Assembly (NCBI GenBank): GCA_039920745.1
Contig: JBDSDD010000049.1
Span: 39,404-103,403, forward strand
DNA: 64,000 bases
Reading direction: 5' to 3'
Origin: Scleromatobacter sp039920745
GTDB taxonomy: Bacteria; Pseudomonadota; Gammaproteobacteria; Burkholderiales; Burkholderiaceae_C
How positions within the stretch are numbered: position 1 is the first letter of the stretch; each line of letters opens with the position of its first letter. The translations under genes were made by a program, and so were the position numbers. Below are positions 7,880 to 18,969 of this stretch, one piece after another. The notes below the pieces were generated by a model. That model searched no databases, was not told where the DNA came from, and saw only the letters and a list, made by a program, of their open reading frames with translations.

Positions 7880-8521
7880 ATGACGCAAGTCCACTCTTCC
7901 GGTGGCGCCAGGGGCCCCTTCGCCACTCCCGTGTCGAAAGGAAAGGCCAAGGCGGCCGCCCAACCCGACAAGAAGATCGCCGTTCCCAAGGCGATCGAGG
8001 CCAAGCCGTCGGCGCATGCGGTCAAGAACGGGACACAGGTCTCCTTCGGCAAGCAGGCGCTGCACGCCCTCGAGAGCACCAGCGAATTCATCGGCAAGGC
8101 GCTGCTGACCGGCGTCGAGGACGTGGGCGAGGCCGCCTACTACACCGTCAAGGCGGTGGGCACCGGCGTGGTCGACGTGGCCAAGGGCCTGGAGGCAGCA
8201 GCCGTCGACGGCGCCAAGGGCCTGGGCGTGGGCCTGGCCGACACGGCCACCGCGATCGGCCATGGTGTCGTCCATGTCGAGAACGCGCTGGGCGACGTCT
8301 GGGGCATGGCCACGCAAGGCATGTCGTCGGCCACGACGCTGGCCACGACGCTGGGCGCAGACGCCCAGGTGCTGGTCACCAACGTGGGCGCCGCCGCCAC
8401 CGACGTGGGCGTGGGCGCCAAGGCCGTGCTGTCGGGCGTGGGCAGCGTCGCCAGCACCGCGGCCCGCTACGGCACCTACGTCGTCAAGCAGGCCGGCAAG
8501 GCCATCAACGAGCTCACCTGA
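7880..8521 (+). CDS. Low-complexity Ala/Gly/Val-rich hypothetical protein
   Basis: 213 residues, start at 7880 with GGAG upstream. After a Lys/Pro/Ala-rich N-terminal third, the rest is a run of loosely repeated 11-16-residue units (VGTGVVDVAKGLEAA, DTATAIGHGVVHVENAL, TLGADAQVLVTNVGAAATDVG and so on) with small residues and regularly placed valines, suggesting amphipathic helices or a fibrous or membrane-lying protein. There is no signal peptide, no classic transmembrane segment and no catalytic motif. A smaller protein of similar style is encoded at 24388-24858. I do not recognise a family. Confidence 0.65.
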   Translation: MTQVHSSGGARGPFATPVSKGKAKAAAQPDKKIAVPKAIEAKPSAHAVKNGTQVSFGKQALHALESTSEFIGKALLTGVEDVGEAAYYTVKAVGTGVVDVAKGLEAAAVDGAKGLGVGLADTATAIGHGVVHVENALGDVWGMATQGMSSATTLATTLGADAQVLVTNVGAAATDVGVGAKAVLSGVGSVASTAARYGTYVVKQAGKAINELT

Positions 8522-8552
8522 GCGTTGGCGCGGGCGCGGGCGTCACGCACGC

Positions 8553-9258
8553 ACACGCGAGTTCCACCAGGCCCGGCTGTCGATCGTCGACCCCATCGTT
8601 TCCCGCGCCTGTGCGGGCACATTGCTGGCAATGAGCCACGCTTTGCAGAAGCGCGTTGTGGCCATGAATCCAGGCGGCGGCTTCCACCATGCCTTCCGCG
8701 ATCATGGCGAAGGCTTCTGCATCTACGCAGACGTCGCTGCGGCACTTGCTGCGGTTCGAGCGCAAGGACTGCTCTCCGCGGACGATCCGGTGGCGATCAT
8801 CGACCTGGATGCCCACCGGGGAAACGGCGTTTGGGGTCTGTGCGGCAGCGACCCGTCCGTGCACGTGATGGATCTAAAGCGCCCCGGTCCATCCCGGGTT
8901 CTTTCCTGGGTCAGTTGAGGAATTCCCCTTTCAGCTCCCGATCAAGGCACAAACCACGGACGAGGCTTGCCTTGCGACGCTACGTGAAGAGCTTCCGCTC
9001 TTTCTTGCGTCAATGCCGCGCAAACCTGCGCTTGCGATCCACAACGCCGGCACGGACGTGCTTGCCGGTGACCCTGTGGGTCGGCTCGCCGTGTCCGAAG
9101 CCGGCGTCGTAGAACGCGACGCCATGGTGCTGGACGCGCTGAGCGGACAAGGCATTCCAACTGTTGTCGTGACGAGCGGGGGCTATTCGCCCAAGTCGCA
9201 TGAACTGATTGCGCAACTCGCATGGTGTGTGATGCAACTACACCACGTGCCGGCCTGA
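8553..9258 (+). pseudogene. Decayed histone-deacetylase-family (acetylpolyamine amidohydrolase-like) gene
   Basis: Two fragments in different frames together read like the C-terminal two thirds of a class II/HDAC11-like deacetylase. Fragment one (to the TGA at 8916) contains CAGTLLAMSHAL, GGGFHHAF, GEGFCIYADVAAAL and IIDLDAHRGNG, including zinc-site residues. Fragment two (from about 8917 in another frame to 9258) contains LAIHNAGTDVLAGDP, GVVERDAMVLDAL and IPTVVVTSGGYS. The N-terminal region is missing and the first recognisable residues begin just after the preceding gene's stop. A frameshift plus 5' truncation is the simplest reading. A functional short fragment is unlikely because the active site is split. 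Confidence 0.8.
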
Positions 9259-9520
9259 GTGTTGCGATCCGGCATCGGCGTAGCTCGAAACGTCGAGTTC
9301 CACTGTCCTGAGCTCGATATGGCGGCGCGAAACCCGCGTGCCCGAAAGCGGCCTTCCCCAACCGACAGGTCATGGCCGACTGCGGACAGATCCAGAATAT
9401 AGACAGGACGGTACGTTCACCGCTTGCCCTTGCCTGATGGGCTGAGTCATGGCGCCAGCCGACCTGAATGCGCACGTTGGCGAACAGCGCTGGCCGACTG
9501 CGGAGATCGGTGTCGTCCGG

Positions 9521-9757
9521 TTACCCACCGTCGCCACGGCGCCGTTGCCTCTCCTCTTCAAGTCGCTCGGCCTCCCGAGACATGTTGGCCCGGATTTTCG
9601 CGATCCGCGCAGACTCTTCCTCGAGTCGCGCGAGCTCCTTTCCGGAGAACATCAAGTTGGCCGGCAGCAGCGCCTTGCACGACTCGCAAGCTGCAACTCG
9701 CCGGTTGAAGACAGTGAAGCCACAGGCCGGGCATTTGAATTTGGATGAGTCGGTCAT
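9521..9757 (-). CDS. Small zinc-ribbon protein with charged helical tail
   Basis: 78 residues from the ATG at 9757. Two Cys pairs (CPAC at residues 9-12 and CESC about 16 residues later) form a zinc-ribbon; the second half is a highly charged, probably coiled helix (GKELARLEEESARIAKIRANM). No strong ribosome site is visible, and an in-frame ATG 11 codons upstream is an alternative. Function unknown; such proteins often bind nucleic acid or a protein partner. Confidence 0.6.
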   Translation of the reverse strand: MTDSSKFKCPACGFTVFNRRVAACESCKALLPANLMFSGKELARLEEESARIAKIRANMSREAERLEEERQRRRGDGG

Positions 9758-10165
9758 CGAGTTAGGGCTGCCCGCGGCGACATGGAACAAGTTGCACTGA
9801 ACCGTACGCTACCCGATACCGGACGGTCCCGCCCGGTTGCTCCTGGCCGGCTGCGGGCATCCCTCAACGACAACCGGACGGCAGCTTCGCGCTGGAGAGG
9901 CGCCGCTTCGCGTTTTCAGCGCCGATGCCCGGACGCTCTGCGCGACTCAATGCTTGCCGGGGGCAAGCGATGGCTGAACCCCCAGCTCAGCAATGCCGCG
10001 GCAAGCAGAGCAAAGAGAGCGATGGTGCCGTTGGAGGCCATGTGGCCGCTCAAGTTGTGCATTGAAAGTTCCGAAAACTCCCGCAAGAGCGCGAAAGTTC
10101 CGACGCAGGCCTGGCATTCGCCATCCAAGTCGACATTCCGTCGCCCGAGAGAGAAGGCAACAACA
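9758..10165. other. Non-coding stretch of about 400 bases
   Basis: No gene is supported here. The plus frame leading into the diguanylate cyclase stays open from 9782, but its residues look like random Arg/Ser/Pro-rich translation and no ribosome site supports an early start. On the minus strand a possible short hydrophobic peptide ends near 9947, also without a convincing ribosome site. Confidence 0.5.
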
Positions 10166-11284
10166 ATGGACCCGAGACAAGCCAACCTGCAGCGACACCG
10201 CCTGCGGATGACGTTGCTTTCTGTCGTCAATTCGTTGCTCCAGTCCATCGTGATCGGCCTCTATGCCGCCTCCGAAGCCACAACCTGGTCGATCGCCGCT
10301 GCCTTCGCGGCGGCCAGCCTGGGCAGCACCGGGCTGTTTGCGATCGGGGTCAGCGCGGGTTGGCTGGTGAAGCTGGGGGACGCGCGATTGCTGATTGCGC
10401 AACTGGCCGCAAACTTCGCCATCCAGATCGCCTTCCTGATCGCGGCGCCGCCACTGTGGATGATCTTCCTCGCCTCGACGCTCATCACCTGCACCTACGC
10501 CATGGTGGCGTTCACGCCGCGCCAGTTCACCTGGCTCTGGCTCGGCTACGGGGCCATCACGGCACTGGCGCTGTTTGCCGGACGTGACCGATTCGAGACG
10601 CCGGCACCAACGCCTTTCAACGTCGCGATACTGTGGCTCTTCTTCTTCATGGGCGTGCGTCGCCTCGCGTTGACCGGCGCGCAGTTCAGCCGCCTGCGCG
10701 AACAACTGTCCGAGAAGAACAAGCAGTTGACGATCCTTCTCGAGCGCAACAAGGAGTTGGCCAATCACGACGACCTGACCGGCACGTTCAATCGACGCCA
10801 GCTCATGCAATTCCTGGTCGAGGAACGCGACCGAGCCGGCCGCGCGCGCTCTTCGTTCTCGATCGCCATGCTGGACCTCGACCACTTCAAGACGATCAAT
10901 GACCGATTCGGACACGCGGGAGGCGACGCGGCACTCAAGCGATTCTGTGCGCTCACGTTTGCCTCGATGCGCGCCACCGATCGCTTCGCGCGCTATGGCG
11001 GTGAGGAGTTCGTCCTGCTGATGCCCATGACGACGTCGATCGACACCGCCTGCCAGGCTGCGGAACGGATCCGCCACGTGATCGCCAGCGACGATTGGCG
11101 CGTCACCTTCGGCGTCGACTGCACGCCGGTCACCGTGTCGGCTGGGGTGGCCACGTGGCGGCAGGACGAGACAGTCGAAGATCTGCTGGCGCGCGCCGAT
11201 GCAGCGCTCTACGAGGCCAAGCGCCGGGGCAGGAACCTGTGTGTCGCCGCTGCCCCGCTGCCGATCGTCGTGCCAGCGCCCTGA
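10166..11284 (+). CDS. Membrane-bound diguanylate cyclase (GGDEF)
   Basis: 372 residues. About six hydrophobic helices fill residues 15-180 (LLSVVNSLLQSIVIGLYAA, IQIAFLIAAPPLWMIFLAS, NVAILWLFFFMGV among them), then a short coiled linker (LREQLSEKNKQLTILLERNKEL) and a C-terminal GGDEF domain. The active-site motif reads YGGEEF, with the inhibitory-site RATD five residues before it, so an active, product-inhibited cyclase making cyclic di-GMP from GTP is expected. DLDHFKTINDRFGHAGGDAAL is the metal-binding region. No EAL domain is present. The membrane part has no extracellular loop large enough for a sensor domain. Confidence 0.88.
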   Translation: MDPRQANLQRHRLRMTLLSVVNSLLQSIVIGLYAASEATTWSIAAAFAAASLGSTGLFAIGVSAGWLVKLGDARLLIAQLAANFAIQIAFLIAAPPLWMIFLASTLITCTYAMVAFTPRQFTWLWLGYGAITALALFAGRDRFETPAPTPFNVAILWLFFFMGVRRLALTGAQFSRLREQLSEKNKQLTILLERNKELANHDDLTGTFNRRQLMQFLVEERDRAGRARSSFSIAMLDLDHFKTINDRFGHAGGDAALKRFCALTFASMRATDRFARYGGEEFVLLMPMTTSIDTACQAAERIRHVIASDDWRVTFGVDCTPVTVSAGVATWRQDETVEDLLARADAALYEAKRRGRNLCVAAAPLPIVVPAP

Positions 11285-11461
11285 AATCAGGGGTCGAAGC
11301 CAGTCGCGACCTTGGCAGCGGGCCACGCGAGGCTCGCGCGCGCGACGCGGCAATCGCCTCCGAAGCGACCTCGCAGTCAAGCTTCATCGACATCGAGCCG
11401 AGACCGAAATCCGTTTCGAATTTCGCGCGAATCCACACAGCGTGTCGAAGCGCCATCCCGC

Positions 11462-11899
11462 CTAATATCGGTGCCGCGCGACCTTGCGCCAGCGGCTGCC
11501 CCACACGATCAGCCACAGCAGCACCCCCTGCAGCGGCAGGCGCAGCCAGAGCAGCCACACCGGCACGTCGAACTGCTCGTGGATGTGCAACATGTAGATG
11601 TTGGCCGGCGTCAGCGCCAGCGTCAGCGCGAACAGGCACCAGCCCGCGAGGCGGCGCGTCCACGGCAGCACGAGACCGAACGCGCCCGCGAGCTCCAACA
11701 GGCCGGTGAGCAGCACGACGTCGCGCGCATCGGGGATCTGCGGGGGCACGATGCGCACCTCGAGATCGGTAAGCACGAAGTGTGCGATGCCGCCGAAGAA
11801 GAACCAGCAGAAAACGAACACCAGCGCCACGCGTTGCCAGCGTGTGCCGCGCCGCTCGGGCTGTGACGATTCAGCGGAGACGAAGGGCAGGTAGTTCAC
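11462..11899 (-). CDS. DoxX-like small membrane protein
   Basis: 145 residues. Four predicted membrane helices: VALVFVFCWFFFGGIAHFV, VVLLTGLLELAGAFGLVLP, RRLAGWCLFALTLALTPANI and VWLLWLRLPLQGVLLWLIV. The layout and motifs (HF...VRIVPP, LTGLLELAGAFGL, PANIYM) fit the DoxX-like family of unknown biochemical role. I chose GTG at 11899 because AAGGGGAGGG stands just upstream; an ATG eight codons earlier (11923) has no ribosome site. It is alone on its strand, downstream of the aldo/keto reductase. Confidence 0.75.
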   Translation of the reverse strand: MNYLPFVSAESSQPERRGTRWQRVALVFVFCWFFFGGIAHFVLTDLEVRIVPPQIPDARDVVLLTGLLELAGAFGLVLPWTRRLAGWCLFALTLALTPANIYMLHIHEQFDVPVWLLWLRLPLQGVLLWLIVWGSRWRKVARHRY

Positions 11900-12005
11900 G
11901 CGCGGCACCCTCCCCTTGGGCATGGGTGGGATCGGTACAGGCAGTGCAGCGGGAATCTCGTCACGGGTCTCTCGGCCGCGTTCACGGGGCGCGGCATGGA
12001 ATCAG

Positions 12006-12078
12006 GGTCGGGCGGACATGATCGCCCACGCTTTGCCCGACCTGGGCTTTCGTGACGAAAAAAACGTAAACGTTTGCG
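12006..12078. promoter_or_regulatory. Cluster of inverted repeats including a LacI-type half-palindrome
   Basis: Three symmetric elements lie between the aldo/keto reductase stop and the DoxX-like gene. GGTCGGGC (12006-12013) pairs with GCCCGACC (12035-12042). TTTCGTGACGAAA (12048-12060) is a perfect palindrome around one base. CGTAAACGTTTGCG (12065-12078) has the central AAACGTTT and 14-bp length of many LacI-family operators. The first could end aldo/keto reductase transcription; the last two look like protein-binding sites upstream of the DoxX-like gene. Confidence 0.4.
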
Positions 12079-12096
12079 CCCGCGGTCGAGCTGTGC

Positions 12097-13140
12097 TCAT
12101 CGGCCCGAGTCGGCGAGCTGCTTGCGCCGGAGTTCGCCCTGGCGCTCGAACATCCAGCCCGGATACTCGGCCGGCAGCGCGCTGGCGTCGCCCAGCGCAG
12201 TCAACTCGGCGGCGGTGAGGGTGACGTTCGTGGCAGCGATGTTGTCGGCCAGCTGGTCGGACCGCTTCGCGCCGACGATCACGCTGGTGACCTGCGGCTG
12301 GTGCAGCAGCCAGGCGAGCGCGATCTGCGCCACCGAGACGCCACGGGCCTCGGCGAGGGGCCGCATCGCATCGATGACGAGGTCGGCGCGCGCGCGATCG
12401 ACCGGCGGGAAGTCGAAGCTCTGGCGGCGGCTGCCGGCTTCGCTCGTCGCACCGGCCTTGTACTTGCCGCTCAGCAGGCCGCCGGCCAGCGGGCTCCACA
12501 CCATCAGGCCCAGGCCCTCGCTCCGCAGCATCGGCACGATCTCGCGCTCGAGGTCGCGCCCGGCCACCGTGTAGTAGGCCTGCAGCGACTCGAAGCGCGA
12601 CAGCCCCAGCCGCGCGGACACGCCCAGCGCCTTGACGATCTGCCAGGCGGCCCAGTTGGACACGCCCACGTAGCGCACGTCGCCCTGGCGCACCAGCTGG
12701 TCGAGCGCGCGCACCGTCTCCTCGATCGGCGTCGCCGGATCGAAGCCGTGGATCTGGTACAGGTCGATGTGCGCCAGTTGCAGCCGCTTGAGGCTGGCCT
12801 GGAGGCCGTCCATGATGTGGCCGCGCGAGGCGCCGCGGCCATTGGAGCCGGGGCTGGTCTCGCCGAATACCTTGGTCGCGACGACGACGCTCTCGCGCGC
12901 GATCTTCAGGTTCTTCAACGACTGGCCGGTGAGCTGCTCCGAGGCGCCGCCGGAGTAGACGTCCGCCGTGTCGATGAAGTTGATGCCGGCATCGACCGCC
13001 TGGCCCACCAGGCGGTCGACCTCGTCCTGGCCCAGGTTGCCGATCTTGCCCCAGATGCCCTCGCCGCCACCGAAGGTCATGGTGCCCAGGCACAGCTCCG
13101 AGACGAACAGGCCGGTACGACCGAGAGGATGGTTGCGCAT
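12097..13140 (-). CDS. Aldo/keto reductase
   Basis: 347 residues, complete (alpha/beta)8 aldo/keto reductase. Visible landmarks: LCLGTMTFGG, the catalytic Asp/Tyr in FIDTADVYSGGASE, the lysine in VVVATKVFGE, and the NADPH-binding tail VTSVIVGAKRSDQLADNI. The family reduces aldehydes, ketones or sugars with NADPH; the substrate is not evident. The start at 13140 has GGAG upstream. It is transcribed divergently from the beta-glucosidase operon and shares with it the region containing the palindrome at 13282-13295, so one LacI repressor might control both directions. Confidence 0.9.
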   Translation of the reverse strand: MRNHPLGRTGLFVSELCLGTMTFGGGEGIWGKIGNLGQDEVDRLVGQAVDAGINFIDTADVYSGGASEQLTGQSLKNLKIARESVVVATKVFGETSPGSNGRGASRGHIMDGLQASLKRLQLAHIDLYQIHGFDPATPIEETVRALDQLVRQGDVRYVGVSNWAAWQIVKALGVSARLGLSRFESLQAYYTVAGRDLEREIVPMLRSEGLGLMVWSPLAGGLLSGKYKAGATSEAGSRRQSFDFPPVDRARADLVIDAMRPLAEARGVSVAQIALAWLLHQPQVTSVIVGAKRSDQLADNIAATNVTLTAAELTALGDASALPAEYPGWMFERQGELRRKQLADSGR

Positions 13141-13281
13141 GGAAGGGGCTCCGTCAGGGGAATGGACACGACGCCCCAGGATAGAGGCCTGCCGAAAGAC
13201 ACGCGACCCATCGGGGTCATGGGGGTGCTCTCGCGTTTTCCCTGATACGCCGCCCTGTCCCGACGGGCAGAATCGCGCCAC

Positions 13282-13295
13282 TGGAACCGGTTCCA
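13282..13295. promoter_or_regulatory. Perfect 14-bp LacI-family operator
   Basis: TGGAACCGGTTCCA is a perfect palindrome with the central CG typical of LacI/GalR operators, 60 bases before the beta-glucosidase start. A LacI-family gene closes the same operon at 19048, so it is the likely ligand-controlled repressor of this site. Confidence 0.8.
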
Positions 13296-13355
13296 TCCAT
13301 TCCCCTCGGCATACCCCTACCCGCCCAGGCGGCATCGCCACGTCGGAGGTCTCCT

Positions 13356-14717
<1,362 letters not shown>

Positions 14718-14786
14718 GAACCACCGTTGCGACCGGCGATGACGTCGCGTAAAAGACAGACAAACGAGCAAACAAGGAGACAAGAC

Positions 14787-16040
14787 ATGACCCACAAGAC
14801 CACCCGCCTGAGCCTCGCGCTGGCGCTCGCGTTCGGCGCGATCATGAGCGTTCATCAAGCGGCGCACGCGCAGGCCAACAAGGCCGAGGTGCTGCACTGG
14901 TGGACGTCCGGCGGCGAATCCGCGGCCGTCAAGGAACTGGCCACCGCCTACACGCAGGCCGGCGGCACCTGGGTCGACGCGGCGATCGCCGGCGGCGAGC
15001 AGGCGCGCGCGGCGGCCATCAACCGCATGATCGGCGGGACGCCGCCCACCGCGGCGCAGTTCAACACCTCCAAGCAGTTCCTCGACCTGATCGACCAGGG
15101 CATGCTGAACAACGTCGACGTGGTCGCGGCCAGGAACAGCTGGGACAAGATGCTGCCCGCGCCGATCCTGAACTCGATCAAGATCAAGGGCCACTTCTAC
15201 GCGGTGCCGGTCGACATCCACATGCCCGCCTGGTTCTGGTACTCCAAGTCGGCGTTCGCCAAGGCCGGCATCACGGCCGAGCCGAAGACCCCTGACGAGT
15301 TCTTTGCCGACCTCGACAAGCTCAAGGCCACCGGCGTGGTGCCGCTGGCCTTCGGCGGCCAGCCGTGGCAGGAAAAGATCACGTTCTACGCATGGGTCGC
15401 GCACGTGGGCGGCCCCGACATGTACCTCAAGCTGTACCGCGACAAGGACGCGGCGATGGTCCTGACGCCGCAGTTCAAGGCGCTGCTCGCCTCGTTCAAG
15501 CGCCTGCACAACTACGTGGACGCCGGCTCGCCCAACCGCAACTGGAACGACGCCACCGCGATGGTGATCTCCGGCAAGGCCGGCGTGCAGATCATGGGCG
15601 ACTGGGCCAAGGGCGAATTCGCCACGGCCCACCAGACCGCCGGCAAGGAGTTCGGCTGCTTCCCCGGCTTCGGCCCGAAGTCGCCCTACCTGGTCGCGGG
15701 CGACGTGTTCGTGTTCCCCAAGACGTCGGACGCCGCGCAGGTCAAGTCGCAGCAATTGCTCGCCACGGTGTTCACCGCGCCGGCGACGCAGGTCGCGTTC
15801 AGCAACAAGAAGGGCTCGATCCCGATCCGCACCGACGTCGACGTCAAGGGCCTGGACGCCTGCGCGCAGATGGGTGTGACGATCATGAAGGACGTCTCGC
15901 GCCAGTTGCCGACGCCCGAGATGCTGATCACGCCGGACCTCGAAGGCTCGCTGCAGGACGTGGTCACCAAGTTCTGGAACACCAACCAGTCGGTCGACGA
16001 TGCGGCCAAGTCTTTCGCCTCCGCCCTGAAGAGCAACTGA
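14787..16040 (+). CDS. ABC sugar transporter, periplasmic binding protein
   Basis: 417 residues. AAGGAGA precedes the ATG at 14787. Signal peptide LSLALALAFGAIMSVHQAAHAQA. The mature N terminus AEVLHWWTSGGESAAVKELA and later VPVDIHMPAWFWYSK match the family-1 binding proteins of the glucose/mannose (GtsA-like) type. It captures a sugar or short oligosaccharide in the periplasm and hands it to the two permeases that follow. Given the neighbouring GH1 enzyme, a beta-glucoside or its glucose product is the likely cargo. Confidence 0.9.
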   Translation: MTHKTTRLSLALALAFGAIMSVHQAAHAQANKAEVLHWWTSGGESAAVKELATAYTQAGGTWVDAAIAGGEQARAAAINRMIGGTPPTAAQFNTSKQFLDLIDQGMLNNVDVVAARNSWDKMLPAPILNSIKIKGHFYAVPVDIHMPAWFWYSKSAFAKAGITAEPKTPDEFFADLDKLKATGVVPLAFGGQPWQEKITFYAWVAHVGGPDMYLKLYRDKDAAMVLTPQFKALLASFKRLHNYVDAGSPNRNWNDATAMVISGKAGVQIMGDWAKGEFATAHQTAGKEFGCFPGFGPKSPYLVAGDVFVFPKTSDAAQVKSQQLLATVFTAPATQVAFSNKKGSIPIRTDVDVKGLDACAQMGVTIMKDVSRQLPTPEMLITPDLEGSLQDVVTKFWNTNQSVDDAAKSFASALKSN

Positions 16041-16050
16041 CAATAGACGC

Positions 16051-16986
16051 ATGAGCCGACGCCGCCCCCTCCTGCGCCACGCCGTCGCCTGGCTGGCCCT
16101 GGTTCCGATGGCGGCGACCGTGCTGTGGGTCTACATCGGCAGCGTGCTGTGGTCGGTGCGGATCTCGGTGAGCAGCTCGCGCACGCTGCCGATCCCCGAC
16201 TTCGTCGGCGCGCGGCAGTACATCCGCCTGTTCGACACCGAACGCTGGACGCTCTCGCTGCAGAACATGGCCTTGTTCGGCGTGCTGTTCATCGTCGCTT
16301 GCCTGGCGATCGGCTTCCTGCTGGCGGTTTTCATCGACCAACGCGTCAAGGGCGAGGGCCTGCTGCGCACGGTGTTCCTCTACCCGTACGCGATGTCCTT
16401 CGTCGCCACCGGCCTGGTCTGGCAGTGGATGCTCAATCCCGAGCTGGGGCTGCAGTCCACCGTGCGCGGCTGGGGCTTCGCGGGCTTCACGTTCGACTGG
16501 ATCGTGCGCCAGGACGCGGTGATGTACGCGATCACCATCGCTGCCGTCTGGCAGGCCTGCGGCCTCGTGATGGCGCTGATGCTGGCCGGCCTGCGCGGCA
16601 TCGACGAGAGCCTGTGGATGGCCGCGCGCATCGACGGCATCCCGCCGTGGCGGGTCTACGCGAGCATCGTGCTGCCGATGATGGGGCCGTCGTTCGGTAC
16701 CGCGTTCGTGCTGCTGTCGGTGAGCGTGGTCAAGGTGTTCGACGTGGTCGTCGCGATGACGCAAGGCGGCCCGGGGCTGGCCAGCGAGGTGCCGGCCAAG
16801 TTCATCATCGACAACCTCCTGGTGCGCGCCAACATCGGGCTCGCGTCGGCAGCGTCGACGGTGCTGCTGTTGACGGTGCTGGCCTTGCTGGCGCCGTGGT
16901 TCTACGCCCGTGCCCACGCGTCACGCCGCGCCGAGCGCGTCGCGCGTGCGATGCGCGCGAGCGAACCGACGGGAGCGATCGCATGA
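16051..16986 (+). CDS. ABC sugar transporter permease, MalF/UgpA type
   Basis: 311 residues with six hydrophobic segments, the first directly after a basic N terminus (RRRPLLRHAVAWLALVPMAATV). The EAA loop that contacts the ATPase is visible as WMAARIDGIPPWRVYASIVLP near residues 190-210. It pairs with the next permease to form the channel. Ten bases follow the binding-protein stop, and its own TGA overlaps the next ATG. Confidence 0.93.
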   Translation: MSRRRPLLRHAVAWLALVPMAATVLWVYIGSVLWSVRISVSSSRTLPIPDFVGARQYIRLFDTERWTLSLQNMALFGVLFIVACLAIGFLLAVFIDQRVKGEGLLRTVFLYPYAMSFVATGLVWQWMLNPELGLQSTVRGWGFAGFTFDWIVRQDAVMYAITIAAVWQACGLVMALMLAGLRGIDESLWMAARIDGIPPWRVYASIVLPMMGPSFGTAFVLLSVSVVKVFDVVVAMTQGGPGLASEVPAKFIIDNLLVRANIGLASAASTVLLLTVLALLAPWFYARAHASRRAERVARAMRASEPTGAIA

Positions 16987-17921
16987 GCGCTTCAACCGTT
17001 GCGAGCCAGGGCCTCGGCGTGGAAACTGTCGCCGAACGCCGCGCCGCCCCGCATCGCCGCCCCGGCCACCAGATGCCCAAGCCGGCGCGCATCGGCCTCT
17101 ACGTGTTCCTCGTCACCGCCGCGCTGCTGTTCCTGCTGCCGCTGTACGTGATGGTGGCCACGTCGATCAAGCCGATGGAGGAGATCCGGCTGGGCAACCT
17201 GTTCGCGCTGCCCGTCAAGATCACGCTGGCGCCCTGGGCACAGGCATGGATGTCGGCCTGCACCGGGCTCGAATGCGGCGGCATCCGCACCGGCTTCATG
17301 AACTCGGTGGCCATCGTCGTGCCCAGCACCGTGCTGTCGATCCTGCTGGGCGCGTTGAACGGCTATGCGCTGTCGTTCTGGCGGCCGCGCGGGGCGCAAG
17401 CTCTTTTTATCGTGCTGTTGACGGGCGCCTTCATCCCCTACCAGGTGATGCTGTTCCCGCTGATCCGTTCGCTCGCCACGCTGGGCCTGTTCGGCACGCT
17501 GCCCGGCGTCGTTCTGATCCACACGGTGTTCGGCATGCCGGTGATGACGCTGCTGTTCCGCAACTACTACGCCGGCGTGCCGCACGAGCTGTTCATGGCG
17601 GCGCGCATCGACGGCGGCGGGTTCTGGCGCATCTTCGTGCAGCTGATGCTGCCGATGTCGCTGCCCATCATCGTCGTCGCGACGATCATGCAGGTCACCG
17701 CGATCTGGAACGACTTCCTGATCGGCCTCGTGTTTGCGGGCCACGAGTGGCTGCCGATGACCGTGCAGCTCAACAACATCATCAACACCACCACCGGCGA
17801 GCGGCTCTACAACGTCAACATGGCGGCCACCCTGCTGACGTCGCTTGTACCCCTGACCGTATATCTCGTTTCGGGACGCTGGTTCGTGCGCGGCATCGCT
17901 GCCGGCGCTGTAAAGGGCTGA
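16983..17921 (+). CDS. ABC sugar transporter permease, MalG type
   Basis: 312 residues. After about 35 polar N-terminal residues come six membrane helices, starting IGLYVFLVTAALLFLLPLYVMVA. The EAA loop reads ELFMAARIDGGGFWRIFVQLMLP. The ATG at 16983 overlaps the stop of the preceding permease (ATGA), implying translational coupling and 1:1 assembly. One base separates its stop from the ATPase start. Confidence 0.93.
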   Translation: MSASTVASQGLGVETVAERRAAPHRRPGHQMPKPARIGLYVFLVTAALLFLLPLYVMVATSIKPMEEIRLGNLFALPVKITLAPWAQAWMSACTGLECGGIRTGFMNSVAIVVPSTVLSILLGALNGYALSFWRPRGAQALFIVLLTGAFIPYQVMLFPLIRSLATLGLFGTLPGVVLIHTVFGMPVMTLLFRNYYAGVPHELFMAARIDGGGFWRIFVQLMLPMSLPIIVVATIMQVTAIWNDFLIGLVFAGHEWLPMTVQLNNIINTTTGERLYNVNMAATLLTSLVPLTVYLVSGRWFVRGIAAGAVKG

Positions 17922-17922
17922 A

Positions 17923-18969
<1,047 letters not shown>

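Noticed and set aside
9916..10248. Short minus-strand hydrophobic peptide (ASNGTIALFALLAAALL)
   Set aside because: One hydrophobic stretch only, no ribosome site, and it overlaps the start of the diguanylate cyclase. Kept as a remark, not as a gene.
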